This document shows, piece by piece, positions 1-9,361 of a stretch of DNA of 64,000 nt. A model generated the notes under the pieces. That model made no database searches and was not told where the DNA came from. It saw nothing but the letters and a program-made list of their open reading frames with translations. Origin of the DNA: Nocardioides alcanivorans (GTDB taxonomy: Bacteria > Actinomycetota > Actinomycetes > Propionibacteriales > Nocardioidaceae). Position 1 is the stretch's first letter. Each line of letters opens with the position of its first letter. Location: assembly GCF_021555175.1 (NCBI RefSeq), contig NZ_JAKGRW010000013.1, positions 1 to 64,000 on the forward strand, in the 5' to 3' direction. The position numbers and the translations under genes were made by a program.

Positions 1-26
1 GACCAGCGGGGTGGGCGCCGGGACGC

Positions 27-361
27 GGTCTCGACAAGCTCGACCTCCGGTGGGGGTGGGGGTCTCGACGGGCCTCGACCTCCGGGGTGGGAGGCGGGGT
101 GGTCTCGACAAGCTCGACCACCGAACCGGTCTCGACAAGCTCGACCAACGGAGTACAGGCTCGACCTCCGGTGGCGGGCGGCGGGGTGGTCTCGACAGGC
201 TCGACCTCCGGGGTGGTCTCGACAAGCTCGACCAACGGGGGTGGGTCTCGACGGGCTTGACCAACGAACCGGTCTCGACGGGCCCGACCTCCGGTGGTGG
301 GCGGCGGGGTGGTCTCGACGGGCTCGACCTCCGGTCTGGTCTCGACGGGCTCGACCAACGG
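27..361. repeat. Array of TCGA-rich palindromic repeats (array 1)
   Basis: About eleven imperfect copies of a unit with consensus GGTCTCGACAAGCTCGACC followed by AACGG or TCCGG, separated by G-rich spacers. Each unit carries two TCGA tetramers around a 5-nt centre, so it can fold as TCGA-N5-TCGA closed by GG/CC. All copies here have the same orientation. The centre varies (CAAGC, CGGGC, CAGGC). There is no coding signal: the reading frame through it only translates the repeat. The same element recurs in three other arrays in this window. Identity as a REP-like element is inferred from palindromy and dispersal. Confidence 0.9.
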
Positions 362-393
362 GGTGGACAGCGGGGGCGAGGGGGGACCGGCCG

Positions 394-406
394 TAGAGTG
401 ACCTCG
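394..406 (+). promoter_or_regulatory. Candidate -10 element of a leaderless promoter
   Basis: TAGAGT at 394-399 lies 7 nt before the ATG at 407 and there is no Shine-Dalgarno sequence in between. In actinobacteria a -10 hexamer 6-7 nt before the start codon is the usual layout of a leaderless transcript. No convincing -35 is visible, because the upstream sequence is the repeat array. Confidence 0.35.
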
Positions 407-1609
407 ATGTCCACTTCACCCACCGCCGCGGCGACCGACCCGGCTGCCGGTCTGATCGCCGGCAGTATCCGGGAACTGGAGCCGGAGCTCTTGGAGTTCC
501 GCCGCGACCTGCACGCCCACCCCGAGCTCTCCTGGCAGGAGGCTCGCACCACGGAGCGCGTCGCGACGCGCCTCGAGGCGGCGGGGCTGCGGGTACGGCG
601 CCTCCCGCGCAGCGGGCTGGTGGCCGAGGTGGGGAGAACGGGCCACTGGTCGCACTGCGTGCCGACCTCGACGCGCTCCCGGTGGAGGACCGCACCGGCG
701 CGCCCTGGGCCTCCACGGTGCCCGGTGTCGCCCACGCGTGCGGGCACGACGTGCACGTGACCGCACTCGTCGGTGCCGGCCGTGCGCTGGCCCGGGTGCA
801 TGCCGCAGGGCTGTTGCCCGGTCGGGTCCGGCTCCTCTTCCAGCCCGCCGAGGAGGTCATGCCAGGCGGCGCGCTCGAGCTGCTCTCGCTCGGTGCCCTC
901 GACGACGTCTCGCACGTCTTCTGCCTGCACTGCGACCCCAGCCTCGACGTGGGTGAGGTCGGTCTGCGTGACGGGCCGCTCACCGGAGCCGCCGATGCGC
1001 TGGGCATCACCTTGATCGGCAAGGGCGGCCACACTTCGCGTCCCCACCTCACCGAGGACCTCACCTTCGCCCTGGCCAAGCTCGTCACCGAGCTGCCCGC
1101 CATCTTGTCGCGCCGCCTCGATCCGCGAGCCGGTGCGAGCCTGGTCTGGGGCATGGTCAGTGCCGGGTCGGCACTCAACGTCATCCCCGCCACTGGCCAC
1201 CTCGGGGGACGGTGCGGATGCTCGACGCCGTCGCCTGGGCCGAGGCCGAGGACCTCGTGCGTGAGCTCGTCGCCCAGATCATCGCGCCCTACGGCATCAC
1301 GGCGGAGATCTCCTACCAGCGTGGCGTTCCCCGGTGGTCAACGACCACACCGCCACCGCCCTGCTCGGCCGTGCTGTGGAGTCGGTGCTCGGCCCGGCCG
1401 GCCACGTACCCACCCGCCAGAGCCTTGGCGGGGAGGATTTCGGGTGGTACCTCGACCGCATCCCGGGAGCGATGGGACGCCTCGGCACACGTACGCCGGG
1501 CGGCACGACGTACGACCTCCACCAAGGGGACCTGCGCGTCGACGAGCGGGCCGTTGCGATCGGTGCCCGGGTGCTGGCGGAGACGGCACTGCTCGCGCTG
1601 CGTCACTGA
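407..1609 (+). CDS. M20 family amidohydrolase / metallopeptidase (three frameshifts as read)
   Basis: Zinc-dependent amidohydrolase of the M20D (hippurate hydrolase / IAA-amino-acid hydrolase) type, predicted cytoplasmic. The product reads across three frames: the N-terminus with RRDLHAHPELSWQE, then ACGHDVHVTALVGAGRAL with FQPAEEVMPGGA (metal-binding His and Glu motifs), then the C-terminus with GGEDFGWYLDRIPG. Frame changes fall at G631-634, G1204-1208 and C1329-1332. Adding one base to each run restores one protein of about 401 residues, the normal family length. The ATG at 407 follows a -10-like TAGAGT. The gene stands alone between the repeat array and the nucleoside operon, and its substrate cannot be read. 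Three hits in one gene could mean decay, but the window-wide homopolymer pattern favours sequencing error. Confidence 0.8.
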
Positions 1610-1681
1610 GCGGCCGACCCGCCACGCAGGTCCGCTCAAGACGGTTCGGTCACTGCACGGTAACTATTTGCGCGCATGTGG

Positions 1682-1709
1682 TTCCCGGCGCGAGTACGTG
1701 ACTTAGGGT
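1682..1709 (+). promoter_or_regulatory. Candidate promoter of the nucleoside operon
   Basis: TTCCCG (1682-1687), a 16-nt spacer and TAGGGT (1704-1709) precede the BMP lipoprotein gene, giving a predicted leader of about 45 nt with AGGAGG before the GTG start. TAGGGT recurs as a -10-like hexamer upstream of three other genes in this window. The -35 match is weak. Confidence 0.35.
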
Positions 1710-1760
1710 GCTGCCGAGTGGCCGCGGTGCGGCCGTCCACGAACCCTCAGGAGGACCGCC

Positions 1761-2882
1761 GTGAAGAAGACGGCTCGAGTAGCTGCAGCCATCCTGGTCA
1801 CCACCCTCGCACTCACCGCCTGCGGTGATCGTGACGACTCGGACGACAACAGCAGCAGCAACAACACCGACTCCACCAGCGAGACCACCGAGTCGGAGTC
1901 CGCGGCCCCGACCGAGAGCCACCCCGACTTCAAGGCCTGCATGGTCTCCGACGACGGCGGCTTCGACGACAAGTCCTTCAACCAGACCTCCCACGACGGC
2001 CTGAAGCAGGCTGTCGAGCAGCTCGGTGTGCAGACCGGCGAGATCGAGTCGCACGCGCAGACCGAGTTCGAGGACAACATCAACGAGATGGTCCAGGCGG
2101 GCTGCAACAGCATCACCACCGTCGGCTTCCTGCTCGGTGACGCCACCCTCAAGGCCGCCAACAAGAACAAGGACATCGACTTCTCGATCGTCGACTTCGC
2201 CTACATCGACGAGGCGGGCGAGAACACCGCTCCCAACAACCTCAAGGGCCTGACCTACGACACCGCCCAGCCTTCCTACCTGGCTGGCTACCTGGCTGCG
2301 GCCAAGAGCGAGAACGGCGTGGTCGGCACCTTCGGTGGCGTCAACATCCCGACGGTCACCATCTTCATGGACGGCTTCTTCCACGGCGTCCAGAAGTACA
2401 ACGAGGACAACGACGCCGACGTCCAGGTCATCGGCTGGGACCCCGCCAAGCCGAAGACCGGCTCCTTCACGAACGACTTCGGCGACAAGACCAAGGGCCA
2501 GAACATCGCGGAGGAGATGATCGGCCAGGGCGCCGACGTCATCTTCCCAGTCGCGGGTCCCGCCGGACTCGGTGGTCTGCAGGCTGCCCAGGACAACAGC
2601 GTCTGGGGCATCTGGGTCGACACTGACGGCTGCGTCTCGGCGGCCGAGTACTGCGACTCCCTGCTGACCTCCGTGGTCAAGGGCATGGACGTCTCCGTGC
2701 TGGAAGCCATCCGCGAGTCCGCCAACGGCGAGTTCACCAACGAGCTCTACGAGGGCACCCTCGAGAACGGTGGCGTGAGCCTGGCCGACTACGGCCCCCA
2801 GGCCGACATCGACGACGAGCTCGACGCCAAGATCCAGGAGCTCTCCCAGCAGATCATCGACGGCACGATCACCATCGGCTGA
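1761..2882 (+). CDS. BMP-family nucleoside-binding lipoprotein of an ABC importer
   Basis: Extracytoplasmic solute-binding protein of the BmpA/PnrA family, which captures nucleosides for an ABC importer. The 373-residue product starts at GTG behind AGGAGG. A lipoprotein signal peptide ends in the lipobox L18-T-A-C21. An acidic, Ser/Thr-rich linker (about 22-52) tethers the binding domain, which begins at KACMVSDDGGFDDKSFNQ, a typical BMP opening with the conserved GGFDDKSFN. The next genes encode the matching ATPase and two permeases, then cytidine deaminase and thymidine phosphorylase, which strongly supports a nucleoside ligand. A strong hairpin directly after the stop probably lowers expression of the downstream transporter genes relative to this abundant component. 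Family assignment is firm; ligand preference is inferred from context. Confidence 0.93.
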   Translation: MKKTARVAAAILVTTLALTACGDRDDSDDNSSSNNTDSTSETTESESAAPTESHPDFKACMVSDDGGFDDKSFNQTSHDGLKQAVEQLGVQTGEIESHAQTEFEDNINEMVQAGCNSITTVGFLLGDATLKAANKNKDIDFSIVDFAYIDEAGENTAPNNLKGLTYDTAQPSYLAGYLAAAKSENGVVGTFGGVNIPTVTIFMDGFFHGVQKYNEDNDADVQVIGWDPAKPKTGSFTNDFGDKTKGQNIAEEMIGQGADVIFPVAGPAGLGGLQAAQDNSVWGIWVDTDGCVSAAEYCDSLLTSVVKGMDVSVLEAIRESANGEFTNELYEGTLENGGVSLADYGPQADIDDELDAKIQELSQQIIDGTITIG

Positions 2883-2910
2883 GCGATCCCGGCCTGTCGG
2901 TCGGACACGA

Positions 2911-2946
2911 CGAAAGGTCGGGGCGTGTCCACGCCCCGACCTTTCG
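2911..2946 (+). terminator. Perfect 16-bp hairpin after the BMP gene (attenuator/terminator)
   Basis: Left arm 2911-2926 pairs perfectly with 2931-2946 around a 4-nt loop (GTCC). It is not followed by a T-run, as is common in high-GC actinobacteria. It lies 28 nt after the lipoprotein stop and 63 nt before the ATPase start, so it could act as a partial terminator or an mRNA-stabilising hairpin that sets binding-protein excess. Confidence 0.75.
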
Positions 2947-3009
2947 ATTCGCAAGTGTCATGCTGAGCACCGGCGGTCCCACCCGTGGGGCCCGGTGCGG
3001 AGGAGCGAG

Positions 3010-4538
3010 ATGAAACTCGAGATCCGGGGTCTCACCAAGCGGTTCGGTTCGTTCACCGCCAACGACGCGATCGACCTGACCATCGAACCGGGTGAGATCC
3101 ACTGCCTGCTGGGGGAGAACGGCGCAGGCAAGTCGACGCTGATGAACATGCTCTACGGGCTGTTGGAGCCAACTGAGGGCGAGATCCTCGTCGATGGTGA
3201 GCCGGTGGACTTCAACGACCCCAGCGACGCCATTGCCGCTGGCATCGGCATGGTCCATCAGCACTTCATGCTGGTGCCGGTCTTCACCGTGGCCGAGAAC
3301 GTGATGCTCGGTCGTGAACAGACCCGCGGGGGCGGTGTGCTCAATCGGCATGCCGCTGCGAAGCGGGTGCGCGAGCTCTCCGACGAGCACGGCCTGCGCG
3401 TCGATCCCGACCGGCTGGTCGAGGACCTGCCGGTGGGCGTGCAGCAACGCGTCGAGATCCTCAAGGCGCTCGCCAACGATGCCCGGGTGTTGATCCTCGA
3501 CGAGCCCACGGCGGTGCTCACTCCGCAGGAGATCGACGAACTCATGCGCATCATGCGCGACCTCAAGGCGCGCGGCACCTCGATCATCTTCATCACCCAC
3601 AAGCTGCGCGAGGTCAAGGCCGTCGGCGACAAGATCAGCGTGATCCGACGCGGCAAGGTCGTCGGCACTGCCAGGCCTGACGCGACCGAGGCCGAGCTCG
3701 CCGAGATGATGGTCGGTCGCTCCGTGCAGCTGCGGGTCGACAAGCCCGAGGCAGAGGTCGGCGAGGTCGTCCTCTCGGTGGAGGGCATGACCGTCGTCGA
3801 TCCGCGCGGTCACCAGGTCGTCAAGGACGTCTCGTTCGAGGCCCGCGCCGGCGAGGTGCTCGGCGTCGCGGGCGTGCAGGGCAACGGCCAGACCGAATTG
3901 ATCAAGGCCCTCATGGGCCTGGTCAAGCCCGACGCCGGCACCGTCAAGCTCGACGGCAGGGACATCTCCAAGCAGGGTCCGAAGAAGTCGCTGGCGGCTG
4001 GCATCGGCTACGTGCCCGAGGACCGCTCCCACGACGGCTACGTCGGCACTTTCAGCGTCCGCGAGAACCTGGTGCTCGATCTCTACCGCAACGAGGAGTT
4101 CTCCAAGCACGGCGCCCTCGCCCTGGAGGCGATCGCGCGCAACGCCGAGCACCGCATCCAGGAGTTCGACATCCGCACCGAGTCCGCCGAGACTCCGGTC
4201 GCCTCGCTCTCGGGAGGCAACCAGCAGAAGGTGGTGGTGGCCCGTGAGTTCTCGCGCCCGCTCAAGGTGCTCATCGCCTCCCAGCCGACCCGTGGGGTCG
4301 ACGTGGGGTCGATCGAGTTCATCCACAAACGGATCATTGCCGAACGTGACACGGGCACTGCGGTGATCATCGTGTCCACCGAGCTCGACGAGATCTATGC
4401 GCTGTCCGACCGGATCGCGGTCATGTACGACGGACGCATCGCCGGCATCGTCGGTCCGGACATCCCCCGTGAGGAGATCGGACTGTTGATGGCCGGAGCC
4501 GGGGGCGAAGCGCCCACGAACGGGGAGGGGCTGCCTGA
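3010..4538 (+). CDS. Nucleoside ABC transporter ATPase, tandem-domain (3' frameshift as read)
   Basis: Double-domain ATPase of the RbsA/YufO type that powers the nucleoside importer. Domain 1 has Walker A GENGAGKS (about 35-42), a degenerate signature PVGVQQRVEI and Walker B LILDEPTAVLTP. Domain 2 has GVQGNGQTE in place of Walker A and the signature LSGGNQQKVVVAREF followed by QPTRGVD, both typical. ATG 3010 follows GGAGGA. As read, the frame runs on to 5340 and gives a spurious 781-residue fusion. Adding one G to the run near 4527-4530 ends the protein at TGA 4536-4538, overlapping the next ATG (4538) as TGATG and giving about 509 residues, the family length. The C-terminal read-through is therefore an artefact. 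Confidence 0.9.
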
Positions 4539-5740
4539 TGAGCGACCAGTCAGGAGCCGGGACCGTCGAGGCGGCACCGCCGCCGGAGCCGGACGAGCCG
4601 ACCACGCGGGGTGGTCTCACGGCATGGTTGCCGACCGTGGTCGACACCATCGTCGCCATCGGGCTCGCGCTGATCATCGGCGCCATCTTGATCATCTTCT
4701 CCACCGAGGACGTCATCGACTCCCTCGGCTACTTCTTCAGCTACCCCTGGGACTTCTTCAGGTTCGCGGGCACGGCCGTCTGGGATGCCTACTCGAGCCT
4801 CGTCGACGGCGCGGTGGGTTCGGGAACCGCCATCCGCCGTACGCTCGAACGCGCAGCGCCGCTCATCTGTGCGGGTCTCGGTGTCAGCCTTGCGTTCCGT
4901 TCCGGCCTGTTCAACATCGGTGCCCAGGGCCAGATGCTCCTCGGCGCCCTGGCCGGTGGCTATGTCGGGTTCCACTACGACCTGCCCCCGGGCATCCACC
5001 TCGTCGCGGCCCTGCTCGCCGCGCTGGTGGCCGGTGGCCTCTACGGCGGCATCGCAGGTCTGCTGAAGGCGCGCACCGGTGCCCACGAGGTGATCGTGAC
5101 GATCATGCTCAACCACGTCGCCGGGTTCATCGTGCTCTACTTCCTGGCCAAGGACACCTTCCAGCGGCCCAACTCCAACAACCTGCTGACGCCGCCGGTG
5201 GCCGACAGCGCGAGCTTCCCATCGGTGGGTGGCCTCCACCTCGGGGTGATCCTGGCGCTCGTCGCTGCCGGACTCGTGTGGTGGCTGCTCGAACGCAGCA
5301 CCCTCGGCTTCGAGATGCGCGCCGTCGGTGCCAATCCTGACGCCGCGCGCACCGCGGGCATGAGCGTGGCGCGGGTCTACGTCGCGGGCATGATGATCGC
5401 GGGCATGCTCGCGGCGCTGGCGGTGACGATGAACGTGCTGGGTCGCCAGGACGCCGTGACCGAGAACATCGCCGGCCAGGTCGGCTTCGAGGCGATCACC
5501 GTGGCCCTGCTGGGGCGCGCGACGCCGCTCGGCACCGTGCTGGCGGGTCTGCTGTTCGGCGCGCTCTCCTCGGGTGGCCTGGCCATGCAGAGTGGAGCCG
5601 GCGTGCCGCCGGAGATGGCACAGGTGCTGCAGGCACTGATCGTCTTGTTCGTGGCCGCACCGGCCCTGATCCGGGGCATCACCCGGATGCGGGGTGGTGA
5701 CGGTGGAGGCACCGTGATGGCGAAGGGGTGGGGCGGATGA
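4538..5740 (+). CDS. Nucleoside ABC transporter permease 1
   Basis: Integral membrane permease of the BPD_transp_2 family (BmpB/YufP/RbsC-like), 400 residues. After a hydrophilic N-terminus of about 30 residues it has many hydrophobic segments and the family motif EVIVTIMLNHVAGF in a cytoplasmic loop; ALLGRATPLGTVLAGLLFG lies near the C-terminus. It pairs with the second permease to form the channel for nucleosides delivered by the BMP lipoprotein. ATG 4538 overlaps the corrected ATPase stop, and its own stop overlaps the next ATG as ATGA, so the genes are translationally coupled. Assignment is firm from topology, motif and operon context. Confidence 0.92.
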   Translation: MSDQSGAGTVEAAPPPEPDEPTTRGGLTAWLPTVVDTIVAIGLALIIGAILIIFSTEDVIDSLGYFFSYPWDFFRFAGTAVWDAYSSLVDGAVGSGTAIRRTLERAAPLICAGLGVSLAFRSGLFNIGAQGQMLLGALAGGYVGFHYDLPPGIHLVAALLAALVAGGLYGGIAGLLKARTGAHEVIVTIMLNHVAGFIVLYFLAKDTFQRPNSNNLLTPPVADSASFPSVGGLHLGVILALVAAGLVWWLLERSTLGFEMRAVGANPDAARTAGMSVARVYVAGMMIAGMLAALAVTMNVLGRQDAVTENIAGQVGFEAITVALLGRATPLGTVLAGLLFGALSSGGLAMQSGAGVPPEMAQVLQALIVLFVAAPALIRGITRMRGGDGGGTVMAKGWGG

Positions 5741-7035
5741 GCGCGCTGGCCGAGGCTCCCGTGACAGACGAGGTGCCCGAGGTGCGGGACCGGGCCGATG
5801 TCGCCCGGCAGATCCGACTGGTCGTCGTCTTCGCTCTCGCGACCCTGCTGCTCGTGTGGATGAAGTTCGACATCGACGACCCCAACGTCACCTACCTGCT
5901 CACCGAGAAGCGGAGCAAGGACTCACCGCCCAAGCCGTTGGACGGCGCGCTGGTGTCGTGGATCGCGATCATCGTCTGTGCGGTGGCGCTGGTGCTGGCG
6001 GCGGTCAACCGCTATCCGCGGCGGTGGATCGGTGGGCTGTTCTCGCTGGCGGTGGGCCTGTCGTTCTATGCCGGCTTCCTGATGTGGGCGTACGCCGACC
6101 AGGAGGGTTTTGCGGCCTCCATCGCGAATCCGCTCCCGGGCACCGTCAGGATCGCAGCGCCGATCGTGCTCGGCGCACTCGCCGGCTGCCTGTGTGAGCG
6201 AGCGGGTGTCATCAACATCGCGATCGAGGGCCAGTTCCTCATGGGTGCCTTCTTCGCCTCGGTTGCTGCGAGTCTCGCCTACAGCGCGGAGATGGGTCTC
6301 GTCGGCGGCATCCTCGCGGGCGTGGGCATGGCAGCCCTGCTCGGGCTCTTCGCACTGCGCTACCAGATGAACCAGGTGGTGCTGGGCGTCGTGCTCGTCG
6401 CTCTGGCGACCGGTCTCACGACCTTCCTGGCAGGACAGATCCCGACCGACCCCGACATCAAGAAGTACTTCAACGATCCGCCGATCCTCAGCAACATCGC
6501 GATCCCGGGCCTCAGCGACATCCCTGTGATCGGTCCGGCGCTCTTCAACCAGAACCTGCTGATCTACGTCATGTATGCGTCGGTCGTGGTCGTCACCTTC
6601 CTGCTGTTCGAGACCCGTTGGGGGCTGCGGGTGCGATCGGTCGGCGAGCACCCGAAGGCGGCCGACACCGTCGGCATCAATGTCAACCGGGTGCGTTGGC
6701 AGGCAGTGCTCCTGGGCGGCGTCTTCGCCGGACTGGGCGGCGCGCTCTACACCGTCGGCTCGACGGGAGCCTTCGACCGCGACGCCTCCTCAGGCACCGG
6801 CTTCATCGCGTTGGCCGCCGTGATCATGGGCCGTTGGCACCCGGTGGGGGCGACCTTCGCCGGCGTCTTCTTCGGCTTCATGTGGAACCTGCAGAACCAA
6901 CTGAGCTTCGCCGGCAAGCTGCCGACCGAGCTGCTGGGCGCGGCCCCCTACCTGGCGACGATCATCGCCGTCGCCGGCTTCGTCGGTCGGGTCCGTCCGC
7001 CCGCTGCCGACGGCGAGCCCTACACGAAGGGCTGA
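5737..7035 (+). CDS. Nucleoside ABC transporter permease 2
   Basis: Second BPD_transp_2-type permease (YufQ-like), 432 residues from ATG 5737, which overlaps the preceding stop (ATGA). A GTG nine bases upstream is possible but less likely. The N-terminal part carries extra hydrophobic segments before the conserved core beginning around ERAGVINIAIEGQFLMGAF, a motif typical of this half of the importer. Later come GLRVRSVGEHPKAADTVGI and FIALAAVIMGRWHPVGATF. It ends 3 nt before the cytidine deaminase start. It acts with the other permease and the tandem ATPase in the cytoplasmic membrane. Confidence 0.92.
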   Translation: MSALAEAPVTDEVPEVRDRADVARQIRLVVVFALATLLLVWMKFDIDDPNVTYLLTEKRSKDSPPKPLDGALVSWIAIIVCAVALVLAAVNRYPRRWIGGLFSLAVGLSFYAGFLMWAYADQEGFAASIANPLPGTVRIAAPIVLGALAGCLCERAGVINIAIEGQFLMGAFFASVAASLAYSAEMGLVGGILAGVGMAALLGLFALRYQMNQVVLGVVLVALATGLTTFLAGQIPTDPDIKKYFNDPPILSNIAIPGLSDIPVIGPALFNQNLLIYVMYASVVVVTFLLFETRWGLRVRSVGEHPKAADTVGINVNRVRWQAVLLGGVFAGLGGALYTVGSTGAFDRDASSGTGFIALAAVIMGRWHPVGATFAGVFFGFMWNLQNQLSFAGKLPTELLGAAPYLATIIAVAGFVGRVRPPAADGEPYTKG

Positions 7036-7038
7036 CAC

Positions 7039-7470
7039 ATGTATCCCGACCAGGAGAGCTGGGACCCGGCCGACGACTGGCCGGCGCTGCTGGCTGCAGC
7101 GGTTGAGGCCTCCACGCACGCCTACGCGCCGTACTCCCACTACCGCGTGGGGGCCGCGGCCCGCGTCGACGACGGCCGGGTCGTCGTCGGCTGCAACGTG
7201 GAGAACGCGGGGTACGGCGTCACGTTGTGCGCCGAGTGCGGGTTGGTGTCGTCGCTCCACGTGACCGGGGGCGGCAAGCTGACCCACTTCGTCTGCGTCA
7301 ACGGCGCGGGCGACGTGATCATGCCGTGCGGTCGGTGCCGGCAGCTGCTCGTCGAGCACGGAGGCAACGAGCTGCGTTGCCTCACCGTCTCCGGAGTGCG
7401 CAGCATGCGCGAGGTGTTGCCCGACGCATTCGGGCCCGCAGACCTGGCCTCGAAGGCCGGAGGGGAATGA
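7039..7470 (+). CDS. cdd: Cytidine deaminase
   Basis: Zinc enzyme converting cytidine and deoxycytidine to uridine and deoxyuridine. The 143-residue length fits the homotetrameric class. Zinc site: C64-A-E66 in VTLCAECG, with Glu66 the proton shuttle, and MPCGRCRQLL giving C97 and C100. The substrate-binding NVENAGYG is intact. ATG 7039 lies 3 nt after the permease stop, and the next gene starts 1 nt after this stop. It feeds uridine and deoxyuridine to the adjacent pyrimidine phosphorylase. Mycobacterium tuberculosis also clusters cdd, deoA and add (Rv3315c to Rv3313c). Confidence 0.95.
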   Translation: MYPDQESWDPADDWPALLAAAVEASTHAYAPYSHYRVGAAARVDDGRVVVGCNVENAGYGVTLCAECGLVSSLHVTGGGKLTHFVCVNGAGDVIMPCGRCRQLLVEHGGNELRCLTVSGVRSMREVLPDAFGPADLASKAGGE

Positions 7471-7471
7471 G

Positions 7472-8758
7472 ATGGAGCAGCACGACGTCGTCGAGGTCAT
7501 CCACGCCAAGCGTGACGGGGGACGGTTGAGCGACTCCCAGATCGACTGGGTGATCGACGCCTACACCCGTGGTGGTGTGGCGGACGAGCAGATGGCGGCC
7601 CTGGCCATGGCCATCTTGCTCAACGGCATGGACCGCGCGGAGATCGCACGTTGGACCGGCGCGATGATCGCCTCGGGGGAGCGGATGGACTTCTCGTCCC
7701 TCTCCCGACCGACGGCGGACAAGCACTCGACCGGTGGTGTGGGAGACAAGATCACGCTCCCACTCGCACCGCTCGTCGCTGCCTGCGGTGTCGCCGTACC
7801 CCAGCTCTCCGGGCGCGGGCTCGGCCACACCGGCGGCACGCTCGACAAGCTCGAGGCCGTCGCGGGATGGCGCGCAACCCTGAGCAACGACGAGATGATG
7901 CGGCAGCTCGAGGACGTCGGTGCGGTCATCTGCGCGGCGGGGGACGGACTGGCGCCGGCCGACAAGAAGCTCTATGCACTGCGCGACGTCACTGGGACCG
8001 TCGAGGCAATTCCGCTGATCGCCTCGTCGATCATGTCGAAGAAGATCGCCGAGGGCACCGGCTCGCTCGTGCTCGACGTGAAGGTGGGCTCCGGTGCGTT
8101 CATGAAGAACATCGATGATGCCCGCGAGCTGGCCGCCACGATGGTGGCACTCGGGCAGGACGCCGGCGTCAACACTGTCGCGCTGGTCACCGACATGGCC
8201 ACGCCGCTCGGACTCACGGCCGGCAACGGCGTCGAGGTTGCGGAGTCGGTCGAGGTGCTCGCCGGTGGTGGGCCCGCTGACGTGGTCGAGCTGACCGTCG
8301 CGCTGGCGCGCGAGATGCTCGCCGGTGCGGGGCGTGACGACGTCGACCCCGCCGACGTGCTCGCCTCGGGCAAGGCGATGGACGTGTGGCGCGCCATGAT
8401 CCGGGCGCAGGACGGCGACCCGGACGCACCGATGCCGACTCCGAAGGAGACGCACGTGGTCGCTGCGCCGAGTAGCGGCGTACTCACCCGTCTCGACGCA
8501 CTCTCGGTCGGCGTGGCCTCCTGGCGTCTCGGAGCCGGCCGGGCGCGCAAGGAGGACCCGGTGCAGGCGGCAGCTGGCATCACGTGGCACGCCCGCCCCG
8601 GTGACTCCGTCGTGGAGGGCGCGCCCCTCTTCACCCTCCAGACCGACGCGCCGGAGCGGTTCGCTCGCGCCCTGGAGTCGCTGGAGGGCGGCTACGACAT
8701 CGCCCCGGCCGGGACCCCGTTCGAGGCTGCTCCGCTGGTCATCGATCGCCTTTCCTGA
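7472..8758 (+). CDS. deoA: Thymidine/pyrimidine-nucleoside phosphorylase
   Basis: Phosphorolyses thymidine or deoxyuridine to the free base and deoxyribose-1-phosphate. The 428-residue product has the family signature SGRGLGHTGGTLDKLEAV and the phosphate loop ADKHSTGGVGDK. KVGSGAFMKN and a C-terminal PYNP domain (from about residue 340) are present. It is the last gene of the importer-cdd-deoA operon and converges on a MaoC-type hydratase. Its sugar-phosphate product can be handled by the phosphohexomutase at 21775 and DeoC at 20159. Thymidine versus broader pyrimidine specificity cannot be decided from sequence here. Confidence 0.94.
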   Translation: MEQHDVVEVIHAKRDGGRLSDSQIDWVIDAYTRGGVADEQMAALAMAILLNGMDRAEIARWTGAMIASGERMDFSSLSRPTADKHSTGGVGDKITLPLAPLVAACGVAVPQLSGRGLGHTGGTLDKLEAVAGWRATLSNDEMMRQLEDVGAVICAAGDGLAPADKKLYALRDVTGTVEAIPLIASSIMSKKIAEGTGSLVLDVKVGSGAFMKNIDDARELAATMVALGQDAGVNTVALVTDMATPLGLTAGNGVEVAESVEVLAGGGPADVVELTVALAREMLAGAGRDDVDPADVLASGKAMDVWRAMIRAQDGDPDAPMPTPKETHVVAAPSSGVLTRLDALSVGVASWRLGAGRARKEDPVQAAAGITWHARPGDSVVEGAPLFTLQTDAPERFARALESLEGGYDIAPAGTPFEAAPLVIDRLS

Positions 8759-8796
8759 CCAGCGGAGCAGCACACAGCACGTGTTGTCGCGCGGCG

Positions 8797-9249
8797 TCAG
8801 GGGAGCAGCAGCACCACGGTCTCGGCGACGCAGGCGGGCTTCTCCTCGCCCTCGATCTCGATGACGTGATTGACGGTGAGCTGCTTGCCCGCCGGGATGT
8901 CGACGACCTGACCCATGGTGACGACGACGCGCACCTTGGAACCGACCTTGACCGGGTTCGGGAAGCGCACCTTGTTGACCCCGTAGTTGAGCTTGGCGCC
9001 CGGCGTCTGCAGGGTGAAGACCTGACTGCCGAGCCACGGGAGCAGCGACAAGGTGAGATAGCCGTGGGCGATCGTGCCACCGAACGGACCGTCCTTGGCG
9101 CGTTCGAGGTCGACGTGGATCCATTGGTGGTCACCGGTGGCCTCGGCGAACTGGTTGACCCGACGCTGGTCGACCGTGACCCAGTCGGAGGCACCCAGCT
9201 CCTTGCCAGCGGCCTCGGCGACCTCGTCGAACGTGGTGAAGACCCTCAT
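8797..9249 (-). CDS. MaoC-family (R)-specific enoyl-CoA hydratase
   Basis: Hot-dog-fold hydratase, 150 residues, similar to PhaJ and single-domain MaoC enzymes that hydrate trans-2-enoyl-CoA to (R)-3-hydroxyacyl-CoA. The hydratase-2 motif is visible: FAEATGDHQWIHVD (catalytic Asp and His) followed by GTIAHGYLTLSLLP. ATG 9249 follows AAGGAG at proper spacing; the longer frame upstream is not coding. It converges on deoA. With crotonyl-CoA reductase and thiolase elsewhere in the window it could supply or drain crotonyl-CoA, but this is inference. Confidence 0.9.
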   Translation of the reverse strand: MRVFTTFDEVAEAAGKELGASDWVTVDQRRVNQFAEATGDHQWIHVDLERAKDGPFGGTIAHGYLTLSLLPWLGSQVFTLQTPGAKLNYGVNKVRFPNPVKVGSKVRVVVTMGQVVDIPAGKQLTVNHVIEIEGEEKPACVAETVVLLLP

Positions 9250-9361
9250 GTTGTGCTCCTTCCGGCTGCGTCCGTCGGGCTCGGGGAACTCTTGTCCAGA
9301 ACCTACGCAATCACCGGTTGACCTGACCACCAGAACACGCTGCGGATCGGCGGTGATCTCG

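Noticed and set aside
27..361. CRISPR array
   Set aside because: Units are 19-23 bp, imperfect, irregularly spaced by short G-rich spacers that are not unique, occur in both orientations, and no cas gene is present.
2995..5340. 781-residue ABC ATPase-permease fusion
   Set aside because: After about residue 500 it reads off-frame through the permease gene; a single missing G explains the read-through.
7382..9124. 580-residue minus-strand open frame
   Set aside because: It is antisense to thymidine phosphorylase and contains none of a known family's motifs.
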